From Canna indica (lineage: Eukaryota; Streptophyta; Magnoliopsida; Zingiberales; Cannaceae), in NCBI GenBank assembly GCA_034359265.1, contig CP136897.1:33901501-33965500 (forward strand): a stretch of DNA of 64,000 nucleotides, in the 5' to 3' direction. Numbering within the stretch: position 1 is the first letter of the stretch; each line of letters begins with the position of its first letter. The position numbers were made by a program, and so were the translations under genes. Shown piece by piece: positions 22,278 through 32,362 of this stretch. The notes under the pieces were generated by a model, which saw only the letters and a program-made list of their open reading frames with translations, was not told the DNA's origin and did not search any database.

Positions 22278-22643
22278 TTTTTTTACTACCTATTTGATTG
22301 CACGACGAGATCATTTTTTTTACCAATCTTTCTAACCAAACGTTAAGGACGGACGACATCGTAGCCATGAAATTTGGGTGTCGATCGCCCGCGCGGGGCC
22401 CGCTGCAACCTCTACGGCCGGCTCGATCGACCAACCGACCCGAAAAATTTAAATTTTTAAATAAATAATAAAAATAACATTTCAATTATTATTTTTCGTT
22501 TAAAACGGGCGTAACTCCGTGCATTATTGTCCGATTTCAGCTTTTCACGTGGCGCTGAAAGGCACGCGAAGAGACGAAGAAAATGACCCCGAGTTGTCCC
22601 TCGGACGCTCACCCTTATTAGCCGACGATCAGAAGTGCATGAC

Positions 22644-22762
22644 GGGTGCGATCATACTAGCACTAACGCACCGGATCCCATCAGAACTCTGAAGTTAAGC
22701 GTGCTTGCGCGAGAGTGGTACTAGAATGGGTGACCCCTTGGGAAGTCCTCGTGTTGCACCAT
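22644..22762 (+). rRNA. 5S_rRNA: 5S rRNA gene (copy 48)
   Basis: C15T, C47T, G65C, A74G, G82A, C95T, T118A. Confidence 0.94.
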
Positions 22763-23127
22763 TTTTTTACTACCTATTTGATTGCACGACGAGATCATTT
22801 TTTTTACCAATCTTTCTAACCAAAAGTTAAGGACGGACGACATCGTCGCCATAAATCTTGGCTGTCGATCGCCCGCGCGGGACCCGCCGAAACTTCTACG
22901 GCTGGCTCGATCGACTAACCGACCCGAAAAACTAAAATTTGTAAATAAATAAGAAAAATAATATTTGAATTATTATTTTTCGTTTAAAACGGGCATAACT
23001 CCGTGCATTATTGTCCGATTTCAGCTTTTCACGTGGCGCTAAAAGGCGCGCGAAGAGACGAAGAAAATGACCCCGAGCTATCCCTCGGACGCTCACCCTT
23101 ATTAGCCGACGATCAGAAGTGCATGAT

Positions 23128-23246
23128 GGGTGCGATCATACCAGCACTAACGCACCGGATCCCATCAGAACTCCGCAGTCAAGAGTGCTTGGGCGAGAGT
23201 AGTACTAGGATGGGTGACCCCCTAGGAAATCCTCGTGTTGCACTTT
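23128..23246 (+). rRNA. 5S_rRNA: 5S rRNA gene (copy 49)
   Basis: A49C, T53C, C57A, G97A, G102A, C117T; -1 is T. Confidence 0.95.
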
Positions 23247-23612
23247 TTTTTTTACTACCTATTTGATTGCACGACGAGATCATTTTTTTTACCAATCTTT
23301 CTAACCAAACGTTAAGGACGGATGACGTCGTCGACATAAAATTTAGCTGTCGATCGCCCGCGCGGGGCCCGCCGCAACCTCTACGGCCGGCTCGATCGAC
23401 CAACCGACCTGAAAAATTAAAATTTGTAAATAAATAAGAAAAATAACATTTCAAATATTATTTTTCGATTAAAACGGGCGTAACTCCGTGCATTATTGTC
23501 CGATTTCAGCTTTTCACACGGTGCTGAAAAGTGCGCGAAGAGACGAAGAAAATGACCCCGAGCTGTCCCTCAGACGCTCATCCACATTAGCCGACGATCA
23601 GAAGTGCATGAC

Positions 23613-23731
23613 GGGTGCGATCATACCAGCACTAAGGCACCGAATCCCATCAGAACTCCGAAGTTAAGCGTGCTTGGGCGAGAGTAGTACTAGGATGGGT
23701 GACCCCCTGGCAAGTCCTCGTGTTGCACTTG
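23613..23731 (+). rRNA. 5S_rRNA: 5S rRNA gene (copy 50)
   Basis: C24G, G31A, G99C, C117T. Terminator TTGTTTTTTT. Confidence 0.95.
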
Positions 23732-23871
23732 TTTTTTTACTACCTATTTGATTGCACGACGAGATCATATTTTTTACCAATCTTTCTAACCAAACGTTAA
23801 GGACGAACGACGTCGTCGCCATAAATCTTGGCTGTCAATCGCCCGCGCGGGGCCCGCCGCAACCTCTACGA

Positions 23872-23924
23872 CGAGAGTAGTACTAGGATGGGTGACCCCC
23901 TGGGAAGTCCTCGTGTTCCACTTG
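23872..23924 (+). pseudogene. 3' fragment of a 5S rRNA gene (copy 51)
   Basis: Gene positions 67-119 only, joined to spacer at CCTCTACGA. Box A is missing; the intermediate element, box C and terminator remain. C114 is unchanged but A115 region reads TTCCAC. It lies only 141 bp after the end of copy 50. Confidence 0.93.
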
Positions 23925-24290
23925 TTTTTTTACTACCTATTTGATTGCACGACGAGATCATTTTTTTTACCAATCTTTCTAACCAAACGTTAAGGACGAA
24001 CGACGTCGTCGCCATAAATCTAGGCTGTCGATCGCCCGCGTGGGGCCCGCCGCGACCTCTACGGCCGGCTCGATCGACCAACCGACCCGAAAAATTAAAA
24101 TTTTTAAATAAATAAGAAAAATAACATTTCAATTATTATTTTTCGTTTAAAACGGGCGTAACTCCGTGCATTATTGTCCGATTTTAGCTTTTCGCGTGGC
24201 GCTGAAACGCGCGCAAAGAGACGAAGAAAATGACCCCGAGTTGTCCCTCGGACGCTCACCCTTATTAGCCGACGATCAGAAGTGCATGAC

Positions 24291-24409
24291 GGGTGCGATC
24301 ATACTAGCACTAACGCTCCGGATTCCATCAGAACTCCGAAGTTAAGCGTGCTTGCGTGAGAGTGGTACTAGGATGGGTGACCCCTCGGGAAGTCCTCGCG
24401 TTGCACCTT
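24291..24409 (+). rRNA. 5S_rRNA: 5S rRNA gene (copy 52)
   Basis: C15T, A27T, C34T, G65C, C67T, A74G, C95T, T96C, T109C. Confidence 0.93.
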
Positions 24410-24776
24410 TTTTTTTTACTACCTATTTGATTGCACGACGAGATCATTTTTTTTAGCAATCTTTCTAACAAAACGTTAAGGACGGACGACGTCGTCGCCA
24501 TAAATCTTGGCTGTCGATCGCCCACGCGGGGCCCGCCGCAACCTCTACGGCCGGCTCGATCGACCAACCGACCCGAAAAATTAAAATTTGTAAATAAATA
24601 AGAAAAATAATATTTCAATTATTATTTTTCGTTTAAAACGGGCGTAACGCTGTGCATTATTGTTCGATTTCAGCTTTTCACATGGTGCTGAAAGGCGCAC
24701 GAAGAGACGAAGAAAATGACCCCGAGCTGTCCCTCGGACGCTCACGCTTATTAGCCGACGATCAGAAGTGCATGAC

Positions 24777-24895
24777 GGGTGCGATCATACCAGCACTAAC
24801 GCACCGAATCCCATCAGAACTCCGAAGTTAAGCGTGCTTGGGCGAGAGTAGTACTAGGATGGGTGACCCCCTGGCAAGTCCTCGTGTTGCACTTG
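24777..24895 (+). rRNA. 5S_rRNA: 5S rRNA gene (copy 53)
   Basis: G31A, G99C, C117T; sister of copy 50. Terminator TTGTTTTCTTAC, only four T in a row. Confidence 0.95.
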
Positions 24896-25035
24896 TTTTC
24901 TTACTACCTATTTGATTGCACGACGAGATCATTTTTTTTACCAATCTTTCTAACCAAACGTTAAGGACGAATGACGTCGTCGCCATAAATCTTGGTTGTC
25001 GATCGCCCGCGCGGGGCCCGTCGCAACCTCTACGG

Positions 25036-25088
25036 CGAGAGTAGTACTAGGATGGGTGACCCCCTGGGAAGTCCTCGTGTTGCACTTG
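25036..25088 (+). pseudogene. 3' fragment of a 5S rRNA gene (copy 54)
   Basis: Positions 67-119 joined to spacer at CCTCTACGG, the same breakpoint as copy 51 except for one base at the join. The shared breakpoint shows one fusion event followed by duplication. Confidence 0.93.
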
Positions 25089-25454
25089 TTTTTTTACTAC
25101 CTATTTGATTGCACGACGAGATCATTTTTTTTACCAATCTTTCTAACCAAACGTTAAGGACGAACGACGTCGTCGCCATAAATCTTGGCTGTCGATCGCC
25201 CGCGCGGGGCCCGCCGCAACCTCTACGGCCGGCTAGATCGACCAACCGACCCGAAAAATTAAAATTTGTAAATAAATAAGAAAAATAACATTTCAATTAT
25301 TATTTTTCGTTTAAAACGGGCGTAACTCCATGCATTATTGTTCGATTTCAGCTTTTCACGTGGCGCTGAAACGCGCGCGAAGAGACGAAGAAAATGACCC
25401 CGAGTTGTCCCTCGGACGCTCACCCTTATTAGCCGACGATCAGAAGTGCATGAC

Positions 25455-25573
25455 GGGTGCGATCATACTAGCACTAACGCACCGGATTCCATCAGAACTC
25501 CGAAGTTAAGCGTGCTTGCACGAGAGTGGTACTAGGATGGGTGACCCCTTGGGAAGTCCTCGTGTTGCAACTT
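25455..25573 (+). rRNA. 5S_rRNA: 5S rRNA gene (copy 55)
   Basis: C15T, C34T, G65C, G66A, A74G, C95T, C116A. Last member of the G65C+A74G lineage in the window. Confidence 0.94.
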
Positions 25574-25940
25574 TTTTTTTTACTACCTATTTGATTGCAC
25601 GACGAGATCATTTATTTTACCAATCTTTCTAACCAAACGTTAAGGACGGACGACGTCATCGCCATAAATCTTGGCTGTCGATCGCCCGCGAGGGGCCCGC
25701 CGCAACCTCTAAGGCGGGCTCGATCGACCTACCGACCAAAAAAATTAAAATTTGTAAATAAATAAGAAAAATAACATTTTAATTATTATTTTTCGTTTAA
25801 AACGGGCGTAACTCCGTGCATTATTATCCGATTTCAGCTTTTCACGTGGCGCTAAAAGGCGCGCGAGGAGACGAAGAAAATGACCCCGAGCTATCCCTCG
25901 CACGCTCACCCTTATTAGCCGACGATCAGAAGTGCACGAC

Positions 25941-26059
25941 GGGTGCGATCATACCAGCACTAACGCACCGGATCCCATAAGAACTCCGAAGTTAAGCGTG
26001 CTTGGGCGAGAGTAGTACTAGGATGGGTGAACCCCTGGGAAGTCCTCGTGTTGCATCTT
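25941..26059 (+). rRNA. 5S_rRNA: 5S rRNA gene (copy 56)
   Basis: C39A, C91A, C116T. Confidence 0.96.
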
Positions 26060-26423
26060 TTTATTTACTACCTATTTGATAGCACGACGAGATTATTTTT
26101 TTTACCAATCTTTCTAACCAAACGTTAAGGACGGACGACGTCGTCGACATAAGATTTGGCTGTCGATCGCCCGCGCGGGGCCCGCCGCAACCTCTACGGC
26201 CGGCTCGATCGACCAACCGACCCGAAAAATTAAATTTTTTAAATAAATAAGAAAAATAACTTTTCAATTATTATTTTTCGTTTAAAACGGGCGTAACTCC
26301 GTGCATTATTGTCCGATTTCAGCTTTTCACGTGCCGCTAAAAGGCGCGAAGAGACGAAGAAAATGACCCCGAGCTATCCCTCGGACGCTCACAGTTATTA
26401 GCCGACGATCAGAAGTGCACGAC

Positions 26424-26542
26424 AGGTGCGATCATACCAGCACTAACGCACCGGATCCCATCAGAACTCCAAAGTTAAGCGTGCTTGGGCGAGAGTAGTA
26501 CTAGGGTGGGTGACCCCCTGGGAAGTCCTCGTGTTGCACCTT
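26424..26542 (+). rRNA. 5S_rRNA: 5S rRNA gene (copy 57)
   Basis: G1A, G48A, A83G (box C). Confidence 0.96.
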
Positions 26543-26908
26543 TTTTTTTTACTACTTATTTCATTGCACGACGAGATCATTTTTTTTACCAATCTTTCTA
26601 ACCAAACGTTAAGGACAAATGACGTCGTCGACAAATAATTTGGCTGTCGATCGCCCGCGCGGGGCCGCCGCAACCTCTACGGCCGGCTCTATCGACCAAC
26701 CGACCCGAAAAATTAAAATTTGTAAATAAATAAGAAAAATAACATTTCAATTATTATTTTTCGTTTAAAACGGGCTTAACTCCGTGCATTATTGTCCGAT
26801 ATCAGCTTTTCACGTGGCGCTAAAAGGCGCGCGAAGAGACGAAGAAAATGACCCCGAGCTATCCCTCGGACGCTCACCCTTATTAGCCGATGATCAGAAG
26901 TGCACGAC

Positions 26909-27027
26909 GGGTGCGATCATACCAGCACTAACGCACCGGATCCCATCAGAAATTCGAAGTTAAGCGTGCTTGGGCGAGAGTAGTACAAGGATGGGTGACC
27001 CCCTGGGAAGTCCTCGTGTTGCACCTT
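26909..27027 (+). rRNA. 5S_rRNA: 5S rRNA gene (copy 58)
   Basis: C44A, C46T, T79A. First gene of the strictly 485-bp-periodic block. Confidence 0.96.
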
Positions 27028-27393
27028 TTTTTTTTACTACTTATTTCATTGCACGACGAGATCATTTTTTTTACCAATCTTTCTAACCAAATGTTAAGGA
27101 CGAATGACGTCGTCGACAAAAAATTTGGCTGTCGATCGCCCGCGCGGGGCCGCCGCAACCTCTACGGCCGGCTCTATCGACCAACCGACCCGAAAAATTA
27201 AAATTTGTAAATAAATAAGAAAAATAACATTTCAATTATTATTTTTCGTTTAAAACGGGCGTAACTCCGTGCATTATTGTCCGATTTCAGCTTTTCACGT
27301 GGCGCTAAAAGGCGCGCGAAGAGACGAAGAAAATGACCCCGAGCTATCCCTCGGACGCTCACCTTTATTAGCCGACGATCAGAAGTGCACGAT

Positions 27394-27512
27394 GGGTGCG
27401 ATCATACCAGCACTAACGCACCGGATCCCATCAGAACTCCGTAGTTAAGCATGCTTGGGCGAGAGTAGTACTAGGATGGGTGACCCCCTGGGAAGTCCTC
27501 GTGTTGCACCTT
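27394..27512 (+). rRNA. 5S_rRNA: 5S rRNA gene (copy 59)
   Basis: A49T and G58A (box A edge); -1 is T. Terminator TTTGTTTTTA. Confidence 0.96.
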
Positions 27513-27878
27513 TGTTTTTACTACCTATTTGATTGCACGACGAGATCATTTTTTTTACCAATCTTTCTAACCAAATGTTAAGGACGGACGACGTCGTCGA
27601 CATAAGATTTGGCTGTCGATCGGCCGCGCGGGGACCGCCGCAACCTCTACGGCCGGCTCGATCGACCAACCGACCCGAAAAATTAAAATTTGTAAATAAA
27701 TAAGAAAAATAACATTTCAATTATTATTTTTCGTTTAAAACGGGCGTAACTACGTGCATTATTGTCCGATTTAATGTTTTCACGTGGCGCTAAAAGGCGC
27801 GCGAAGAGACGAAGAAAATGACCCCGAGCTATCCCTCGGACGCTCACCCTTATTAGCCGACGGTCAGAAGTGCATGAT

Positions 27879-27997
27879 GGGTGCGATCATACCAGCACTA
27901 ACGCACCGGATCCCATCAGAACTCCGAAGTTAAGCGTGCTTGGGCGAGAGTAGTACTAGGATGGGTGACCCCCTGGGAAGTCCTCGTGTTGCACCTT
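27879..27997 (+). rRNA. 5S_rRNA: 5S rRNA gene, consensus sequence (copy 60)
   Basis: No difference from the consensus over the gene. Base -1 is T and the upstream spacer reads GATTTAATGTTTTCACG. Confidence 0.98.
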
Positions 27998-28363
27998 TTT
28001 TTTTACTACCTATTTGATTGCACGACGAGATCATTTTTTTTACCAATCTTTCTAACCAAACGTTAAGGACGGACGACGTCGTCGACATAAGATTTGGCTG
28101 TCGATCGGCTGCGCGGGGACCGCCGCAACCTCTACGGCCGGCTCGATCGACCAACCGACCCGAAAAATTAAAATTTTTAAATAAATAAGAAAAGTAACAT
28201 TTCAATTATTATTTTTCGTTTAAAACGGGCGTAACTCCGTGCATTATTGTCCGATTTCATGTTTTCACGTGGCGCTAAAAGGCGCGCGAAGAGACGAAGA
28301 AAATGACCCCGATCTATCCCTCGGACGCTCACCCTTATTAGCCGACGATCAGAAGTGCACGAC

Positions 28364-28482
28364 GGGTGCGATCATACCATCACTAACGCACCGGATCCTA
28401 TCAGAACTCCGAAGTTAAGCGTTCTTGGGCGAGAGTAGTACTAGGATGGGTGACCCCCTGGGAAGTCCTCGTGTTGCACCTT
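28364..28482 (+). rRNA. 5S_rRNA: 5S rRNA gene (copy 61)
   Basis: G17T, C36T, G60T. Confidence 0.97.
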
Positions 28483-28793
28483 TTTTTTTGCTACCTATTT
28501 GATTGCACGACGAGATCATTTTTTTTTCTAATCTTTCTAACCAAATGTTAAGGACGGACGACGTCGTCGACATAAAATTTGGCTGTCGATCGCCCGCACG
28601 GGGCCCGCCGCAACCTCTACGGCCGGCTCGATCGACCAACCGACCCAAAAAATTAAAATTTGTAAATAAATAAGAAAAATAACATTTCAATTATTATTTT
28701 TCGTTTAAAACGGGCGTAACTCCGTGCATTATTGTTCGATTTCAGCTTTTCACGTGGCGCTAAAAGGCGCGCGAAGAGACGAAGAAAATGACC

Positions 28794-28809
28794 CCGAGCT
28801 ATCCCTCGG
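28794..28809 (+). other. Possible small hairpin upstream of 5S gene
   Basis: CCGAG and CTCGG can pair across a six-base loop, at -55 to -40 of copy 62. Units with the CCCCGAGCTATCC or CCCCGAGCTGTCC form of the spacer keep it. Units with the CCCCCGAACTCTCC form weaken the stem by one pair. No function is known to me. Confidence 0.35.
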
Positions 28810-28819
28810 ACGCTCACCT

Positions 28820-28825
28820 TTATTA
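28820..28825 (+). promoter_or_regulatory. TATA-like upstream element of 5S gene
   Basis: TTATTA lies at -29 to -24 of copy 62 and at the same place before nearly every full gene here. Plant 5S genes characterised in Arabidopsis use a TATA-like motif near -28, GC near -12 and C at -1. Here C at -1 is common, but no GC is seen at -12; the nearest is at -7/-6. Confidence 0.7.
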
Positions 28826-28897
28826 GCCGACGATCAGAAGTGCACGACGGGTGCGATCATACCAGCACTAACGCACCGGATCCCATCAGAACTCCGA

Positions 28898-28912
28898 AGT
28901 TAAGCGTGCTTG
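28898..28912 (+). promoter_or_regulatory. Internal promoter box A of 5S gene (copy 62)
   Basis: Gene positions 50-64, AGTTAAGCGTGCTTG. First part of the type 1 RNA polymerase III internal control region. Assigned by position in known plant 5S genes. Confidence 0.85.
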
Positions 28913-28914
28913 GG

Positions 28915-28920
28915 CGAGAG
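28915..28920 (+). promoter_or_regulatory. Intermediate element of 5S gene (copy 62)
   Basis: Gene positions 67-72, CGAGAG, between boxes A and C; part of the TFIIIA contact region in type 1 promoters. Confidence 0.8.
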
Positions 28921-28927
28921 TAGTACT

Positions 28928-28945
28928 AGGATGGGTGACCCCCTG
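28928..28945 (+). promoter_or_regulatory. Internal promoter box C of 5S gene (copy 62)
   Basis: Gene positions 80-97, containing GGATGGGTGACC. Main TFIIIA-binding element of 5S genes. Confidence 0.85.
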
Positions 28946-28965
28946 GGAAGTCCTCGTGTTGCACC

Positions 28966-28974
28966 TTTTTTTTT
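28966..28974 (+). terminator. Pol III T-run terminator (copy 62)
   Basis: Nine T directly after GCACC on the coding strand. RNA polymerase III stops at four or more T. Most units have seven to ten T here; exceptions are noted under the copies. Confidence 0.9.
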
Positions 28975-29003
28975 ACTACCTATTTGATTGCACGACGAGA
29001 TCA

Positions 29004-29012
29004 TTTTTTTTT
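29004..29012 (+). terminator. Second downstream T-run in the spacer (possible fail-safe terminator)
   Basis: Nine T about 30 bp beyond the main terminator, after GAGATCA. Present in nearly every unit (usually T8). Position and length suit a back-up Pol III stop; its use is inferred. Confidence 0.5.
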
Positions 29013-29041
29013 CCAATCTTTCTAACCAAACGTTAAGGACG

Positions 29042-29053
29042 GACGACGTCGTC
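29042..29053. repeat. 12-bp perfect palindrome in 5S spacer
   Basis: GACGACGTCGTC equals its own reverse complement. It lies about 75 bp beyond the gene. Many units keep it; others change the centre or edge (GACGACATCGTC, GACGTCATCG). Confidence 0.7.
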
Positions 29054-29333
29054 GACATAAAATTTGGCTGTCGATCGCCCGCGCGGGGCCCGCCGCAACC
29101 TCTACGGCCGGCTCGATCGACCAACCGACCCGAAAAATTAAAATTTGTAAATAAATAAGAAAAATAACATTTCAATTATTATTTTTCGTTTAAAACGGGC
29201 GTAATTTCGTGCATTATTGTCCGATTTCATCTTTTCACGTGGCGCTAAAAGGCGCGCGAAGAGACGAAGAAAATGACCCCGAGCTATCCCTCGGACGCTC
29301 ACCTTTATTAGCCGACGATCAGAAGTGCACGAT

Positions 29334-29452
29334 GGGTGCGATCATACTAGCACTAACGCACCGGATCCCATCAGAACTCCGAAGTTAAGCATGCTTGGGC
29401 GAGAGTAGTACTATGATGGGTGACCCCCTGGGAAGTCCTCGTGTTGCACCTT
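29334..29452 (+). rRNA. 5S_rRNA: 5S rRNA gene (copy 63)
   Basis: C15T, G58A, G81T (first base of GGATGGG in box C); -1 is T. Confidence 0.96.
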
Positions 29453-29818
29453 TTTTTTTACTACCTATTTGATTGCACGACGAGATCATTTTTTTTACCA
29501 ATCTTTCTAACCAAACGTTAAGGACGGACGACGTCGTCGACATAAGATTTGGCTGTCGATCGGCCGCGCGGGGACCGTCGCAACCTCTACGGCCGGCTCG
29601 ATCGACCAACCGACCCGAAAAATTAAAATTTTTAAATAAATAAGAAAAATAACATTTCAATTATTATTTTTCGTTTAAAATGGGCGTAACTCCGTGCATT
29701 ATTGTCTGATTTCATGTTTTCACGTCGCGCTAAAAGGCGCGCGAAGAGACGAAGAAAATGACCCCGAGCTATCCCTCGGACTCTCACCCTTATTAGCCGA
29801 CGATCAGAAGTGCACGAC

Positions 29819-29937
29819 GGGTGCGATCATACCAGCACTAACGCACTGGATCCTATCAGAACTCCGAAGTTAAGTGTTCTTGGGCGAGAGTAGTACTAGG
29901 ATGGGTGACCCCCTCGGAAGTCCTCGCGTTGCACCTT
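29819..29937 (+). rRNA. 5S_rRNA: 5S rRNA gene (copy 64)
   Basis: C29T, C36T, C57T, G60T, G97C, T109C. Confidence 0.95.
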
Positions 29938-30303
29938 TTTTTTTACTACCTATTTGATTGCACGACGAGATCATTTTTTTTACCAATCTTTCTAACCAAA
30001 CGTTAAGGACGGACGACGTCGTCGACATAAAATTTGGCTGTCGATCGCCCGCGCGGGGCCAGCCGCAACCTCTACGGCCGGCTCGATCGACCAACCGACC
30101 CGAAAAATTAAAATTTGTAAATAAATAAGAAAAATAACATTTCAATTATTATTTTTCGTTTAAAACGGGCGTAACTCCGTGCATTATTGTCTGATTTTAG
30201 CTTTTCACGTGGCGCTAAAAGGCGCGCGAAGAGACGAAGAAAATGACCCCGGGCTAACCCTCGGACGCTCACCCTTATTAGCCGACGATCAGAAGTGCAC
30301 GAC

Positions 30304-30422
30304 GGGTGCGATCATACCAGCACTAACGCACCGGATCCCATCAGAACTCCGAAGTTAAGCGTGCTTGGGCGAGAGTAGTACTAGGATGGGTGCCCCCCTG
30401 GGAAGTCCTCGTGTTGCACCTT
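30304..30422 (+). rRNA. 5S_rRNA: 5S rRNA gene (copy 65)
   Basis: One change, A90C inside box C (GGGTGCCCC). Confidence 0.97.
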
Positions 30423-30788
30423 TTTTTTTACTACCTATTTGATTGCACGACGAGATCATTTTTTTTACCAATCTTTCTAACCAAACGTTAAGGACGGACG
30501 ACGTCGTCGACATAAAATTTGCCTGTCGATCGCCCGCGCAGGGCCCGCCGCAACCTCTACGGCCGGCTCGATCGACCAACCGACCCGAAAAATTAAAATT
30601 TTTAAATAAATAAGAAAAGTAACATTTCAATTATTATTTTTCGTTTAAAACGGGCGTAACTCCGTGCATTATTGTCCGATTTCATGTTTTCACGTGGCGC
30701 TAAAAGGCGCGCGAAGAGACGAAGAAAATGACCTCGAGCTATCCCTCGGACGCTCACCCTTATTAGCCGACGATCAGAAGTGCACGAC

Positions 30789-30907
30789 GGGTGCGATCAT
30801 ACCATCACTAACGCACCGGATCCTATCAGAACTCCTAAGTTAAGCGTTCTTGGGCGAGAGTAGTACTAGGATGGGTGACCCCCTGGGAAGTCCTCGTGTT
30901 GCACCTT
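30789..30907 (+). rRNA. 5S_rRNA: 5S rRNA gene (copy 66)
   Basis: G17T, C36T, G48T, G60T; as copy 61 plus G48T. Confidence 0.96.
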
Positions 30908-31273
30908 TTTTTTTACTACCTATTTGATTGCACGACGAGATCATTTTTTTTTCCAATCTTTCTAACCAAACGTTAAGGACGGACGACGTCGTCGACATAA
31001 AATTTGGCTGTCGATCTCCCGCGCGGGGCCCGCCGCAACCTCTACGGCCGGCTCGATCGACCAACCGACCCGAAAAATTAAAATTTGTTAATAAATAAGA
31101 AAAATAACATTTCAATTATTATTTTTCGTTTAAAACGGGCGTAACTCCGTGCATTATTGTCCGATTTCAGCTTTTCACGTGGCGCTAAAAGGCGCACGAA
31201 GAGATGAAGAAAATGACCCCGAGCTATCCCTCGGACGCTCACCCTTATTAGCCGACGATCAGAAGTGCACGAC

Positions 31274-31392
31274 GGGTGCGATCATACCAGCACTAACGCA
31301 CCGGATCCCATCAGAACTCCGAAGTTAAGCGTGCTTGGGCGAGAGTAGTACTAGGATGGGTGACCCCCTGGGAAGTCCTCGTGTTGCACCTT
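31274..31392 (+). rRNA. 5S_rRNA: 5S rRNA gene, consensus sequence (copy 67)
   Basis: No difference from consensus, C at -1, T9 terminator. Confidence 0.98.
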
Positions 31393-31758
31393 TTTTTTTA
31401 CTACCTATTTGATTGCACGACGAGATCATTTTTTTTACCAATCTTTCTAACCAAACGTTAAGGACGGACGACGTCGTCGACATAAAATTTGGCTGTCGAT
31501 CGCCCGCGCGGGGCCCGCCGCAACCTCTACGGCCGGCTCGATCGACCAACCGACCCGAAAAATTAAAATTTGTAAATAAATAAGAAAAATAACATTTCAA
31601 TTATTATTTTTCGTTTAAAACGGGCGTAATTTCGTTCATTATTGTCTGATTTCATCTTTTCACGTGGCGCTAAAAGACGCGCGAAGAGACGAAGAAAATG
31701 ACCCCGAGCTATCCCTCGGACGCTCACCTTTATTAGCCGACGATCAGAAGTGCACGAT

Positions 31759-31877
31759 GGGTGCGATCATACTAGCACTAACGCACCGGATCCCATCAGA
31801 ACTCCGAAGTTAAGCATGCTTGGGCGAGAGTAGTACTATGATGGGTGACCCCCTGGGAAGTCCTCGTGTTGCACCTT
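31759..31877 (+). rRNA. 5S_rRNA: 5S rRNA gene (copy 68)
   Basis: C15T, G58A, G81T; -1 is T. Same as copies 63 and 72. Confidence 0.96.
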
Positions 31878-32243
31878 TTTTTTTACTACCTATTTGATTG
31901 CACGACGAGATCATTTTTTTTACCAATCTTTCTAACCGAACGTTAAGGACGGACGACGTCGTCGACATAAGATTTGGCTGTCGATCGGCCGCGCGGGGAC
32001 CGCCGCAACCTCTACGGCCGGCTTGATCGACCAACCGACCCGAAAAATTAAAATTTTTAAATAAATAAGAAAAATAACATTTCAATTATTATTTTTCGTT
32101 TAAAACAGGCGTAACTCCGTGCATTATTGTCCGATTTCAGCTTTTCACGTGGCGCTAAAAGGCGCGCGAAGAGACGAAGAAAATGACCCCGAGCTATCCC
32201 TCGGACGCTCACCTTTATTAGCCGACGATCAGAAGTGCACGAT

Positions 32244-32362
32244 GGGTGCGATCATACCAGCACTAACGCACCGGATCCCATCAGAACTCCGAAGTTAAGC
32301 ATGCTTGGGCGAGAGTAGTACTAGGATGGGTGACCCCCTGGGAAGTCCTCGTGTTGCACATT
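32244..32362 (+). rRNA. 5S_rRNA: 5S rRNA gene (copy 69)
   Basis: G58A and C117A; -1 is T. Interrupts the five-unit order between copies 68 and 70. Confidence 0.96.

Larger units (their letters stand above)
23500..24600 (+). repeat. Block with a gene fragment, duplicated at 24664-25764 (left copy)
   Basis: Full gene, 3' gene fragment and full gene recur in the same order at an offset of 1164 bp, including the unusual CACGGTGCTG/CATGGTGCTG spacer and the mark CTGGCAAGTCC. Limits approximate. Confidence 0.85.
24664..25764 (+). repeat. Block with a gene fragment (right copy of 23500-24600)
   Basis: Carries copies 53, 54 and 55, matching copies 50, 51 and 52 in order and spacing (193 and 485 bp). 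Confidence 0.85.
28849..28967 (+). rRNA. 5S_rRNA: 5S rRNA gene, consensus sequence (copy 62)
   Basis: No difference from consensus; C at -1, TTATTA at -29, T9 terminator and second T9 run. All expected Pol III signals are present, so it is a good candidate for an active gene. Confidence 0.98.
28849..29333 (+). repeat. Representative 485-bp 5S unit (gene plus spacer)
   Basis: Chosen because its gene matches the consensus at every position. After the gene (28849-28967) come the T-run terminator (28966-28974), a second T-run (29004-29012), the palindrome GACGACGTCGTC (29042-29053), a GC-rich stretch with GGGCCC and CTCGATCGACC (about 29069-29132), an AT-rich stretch rich in AAATAAATAAG and TTATTATTTTT (about 29133-29196), then the promoter-proximal spacer leading to the next gene at 29334. 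This describes the spacer of every intact unit in the window; no spacer contains a separate gene. Confidence 0.95.
28230..30590 (+). repeat. Five-unit higher-order block (first occurrence)
   Basis: Copies 61-65 carry five distinct mark sets in order (G17T/C36T/G60T; consensus; C15T/G58A/G81T; C29T/C36T/C57T/G60T/T109C; A90C). The same order recurs in copies 70-74, 4365 bp on, and the first three members also in copies 66-68, 2425 bp on. Limits approximate. Confidence 0.85.
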
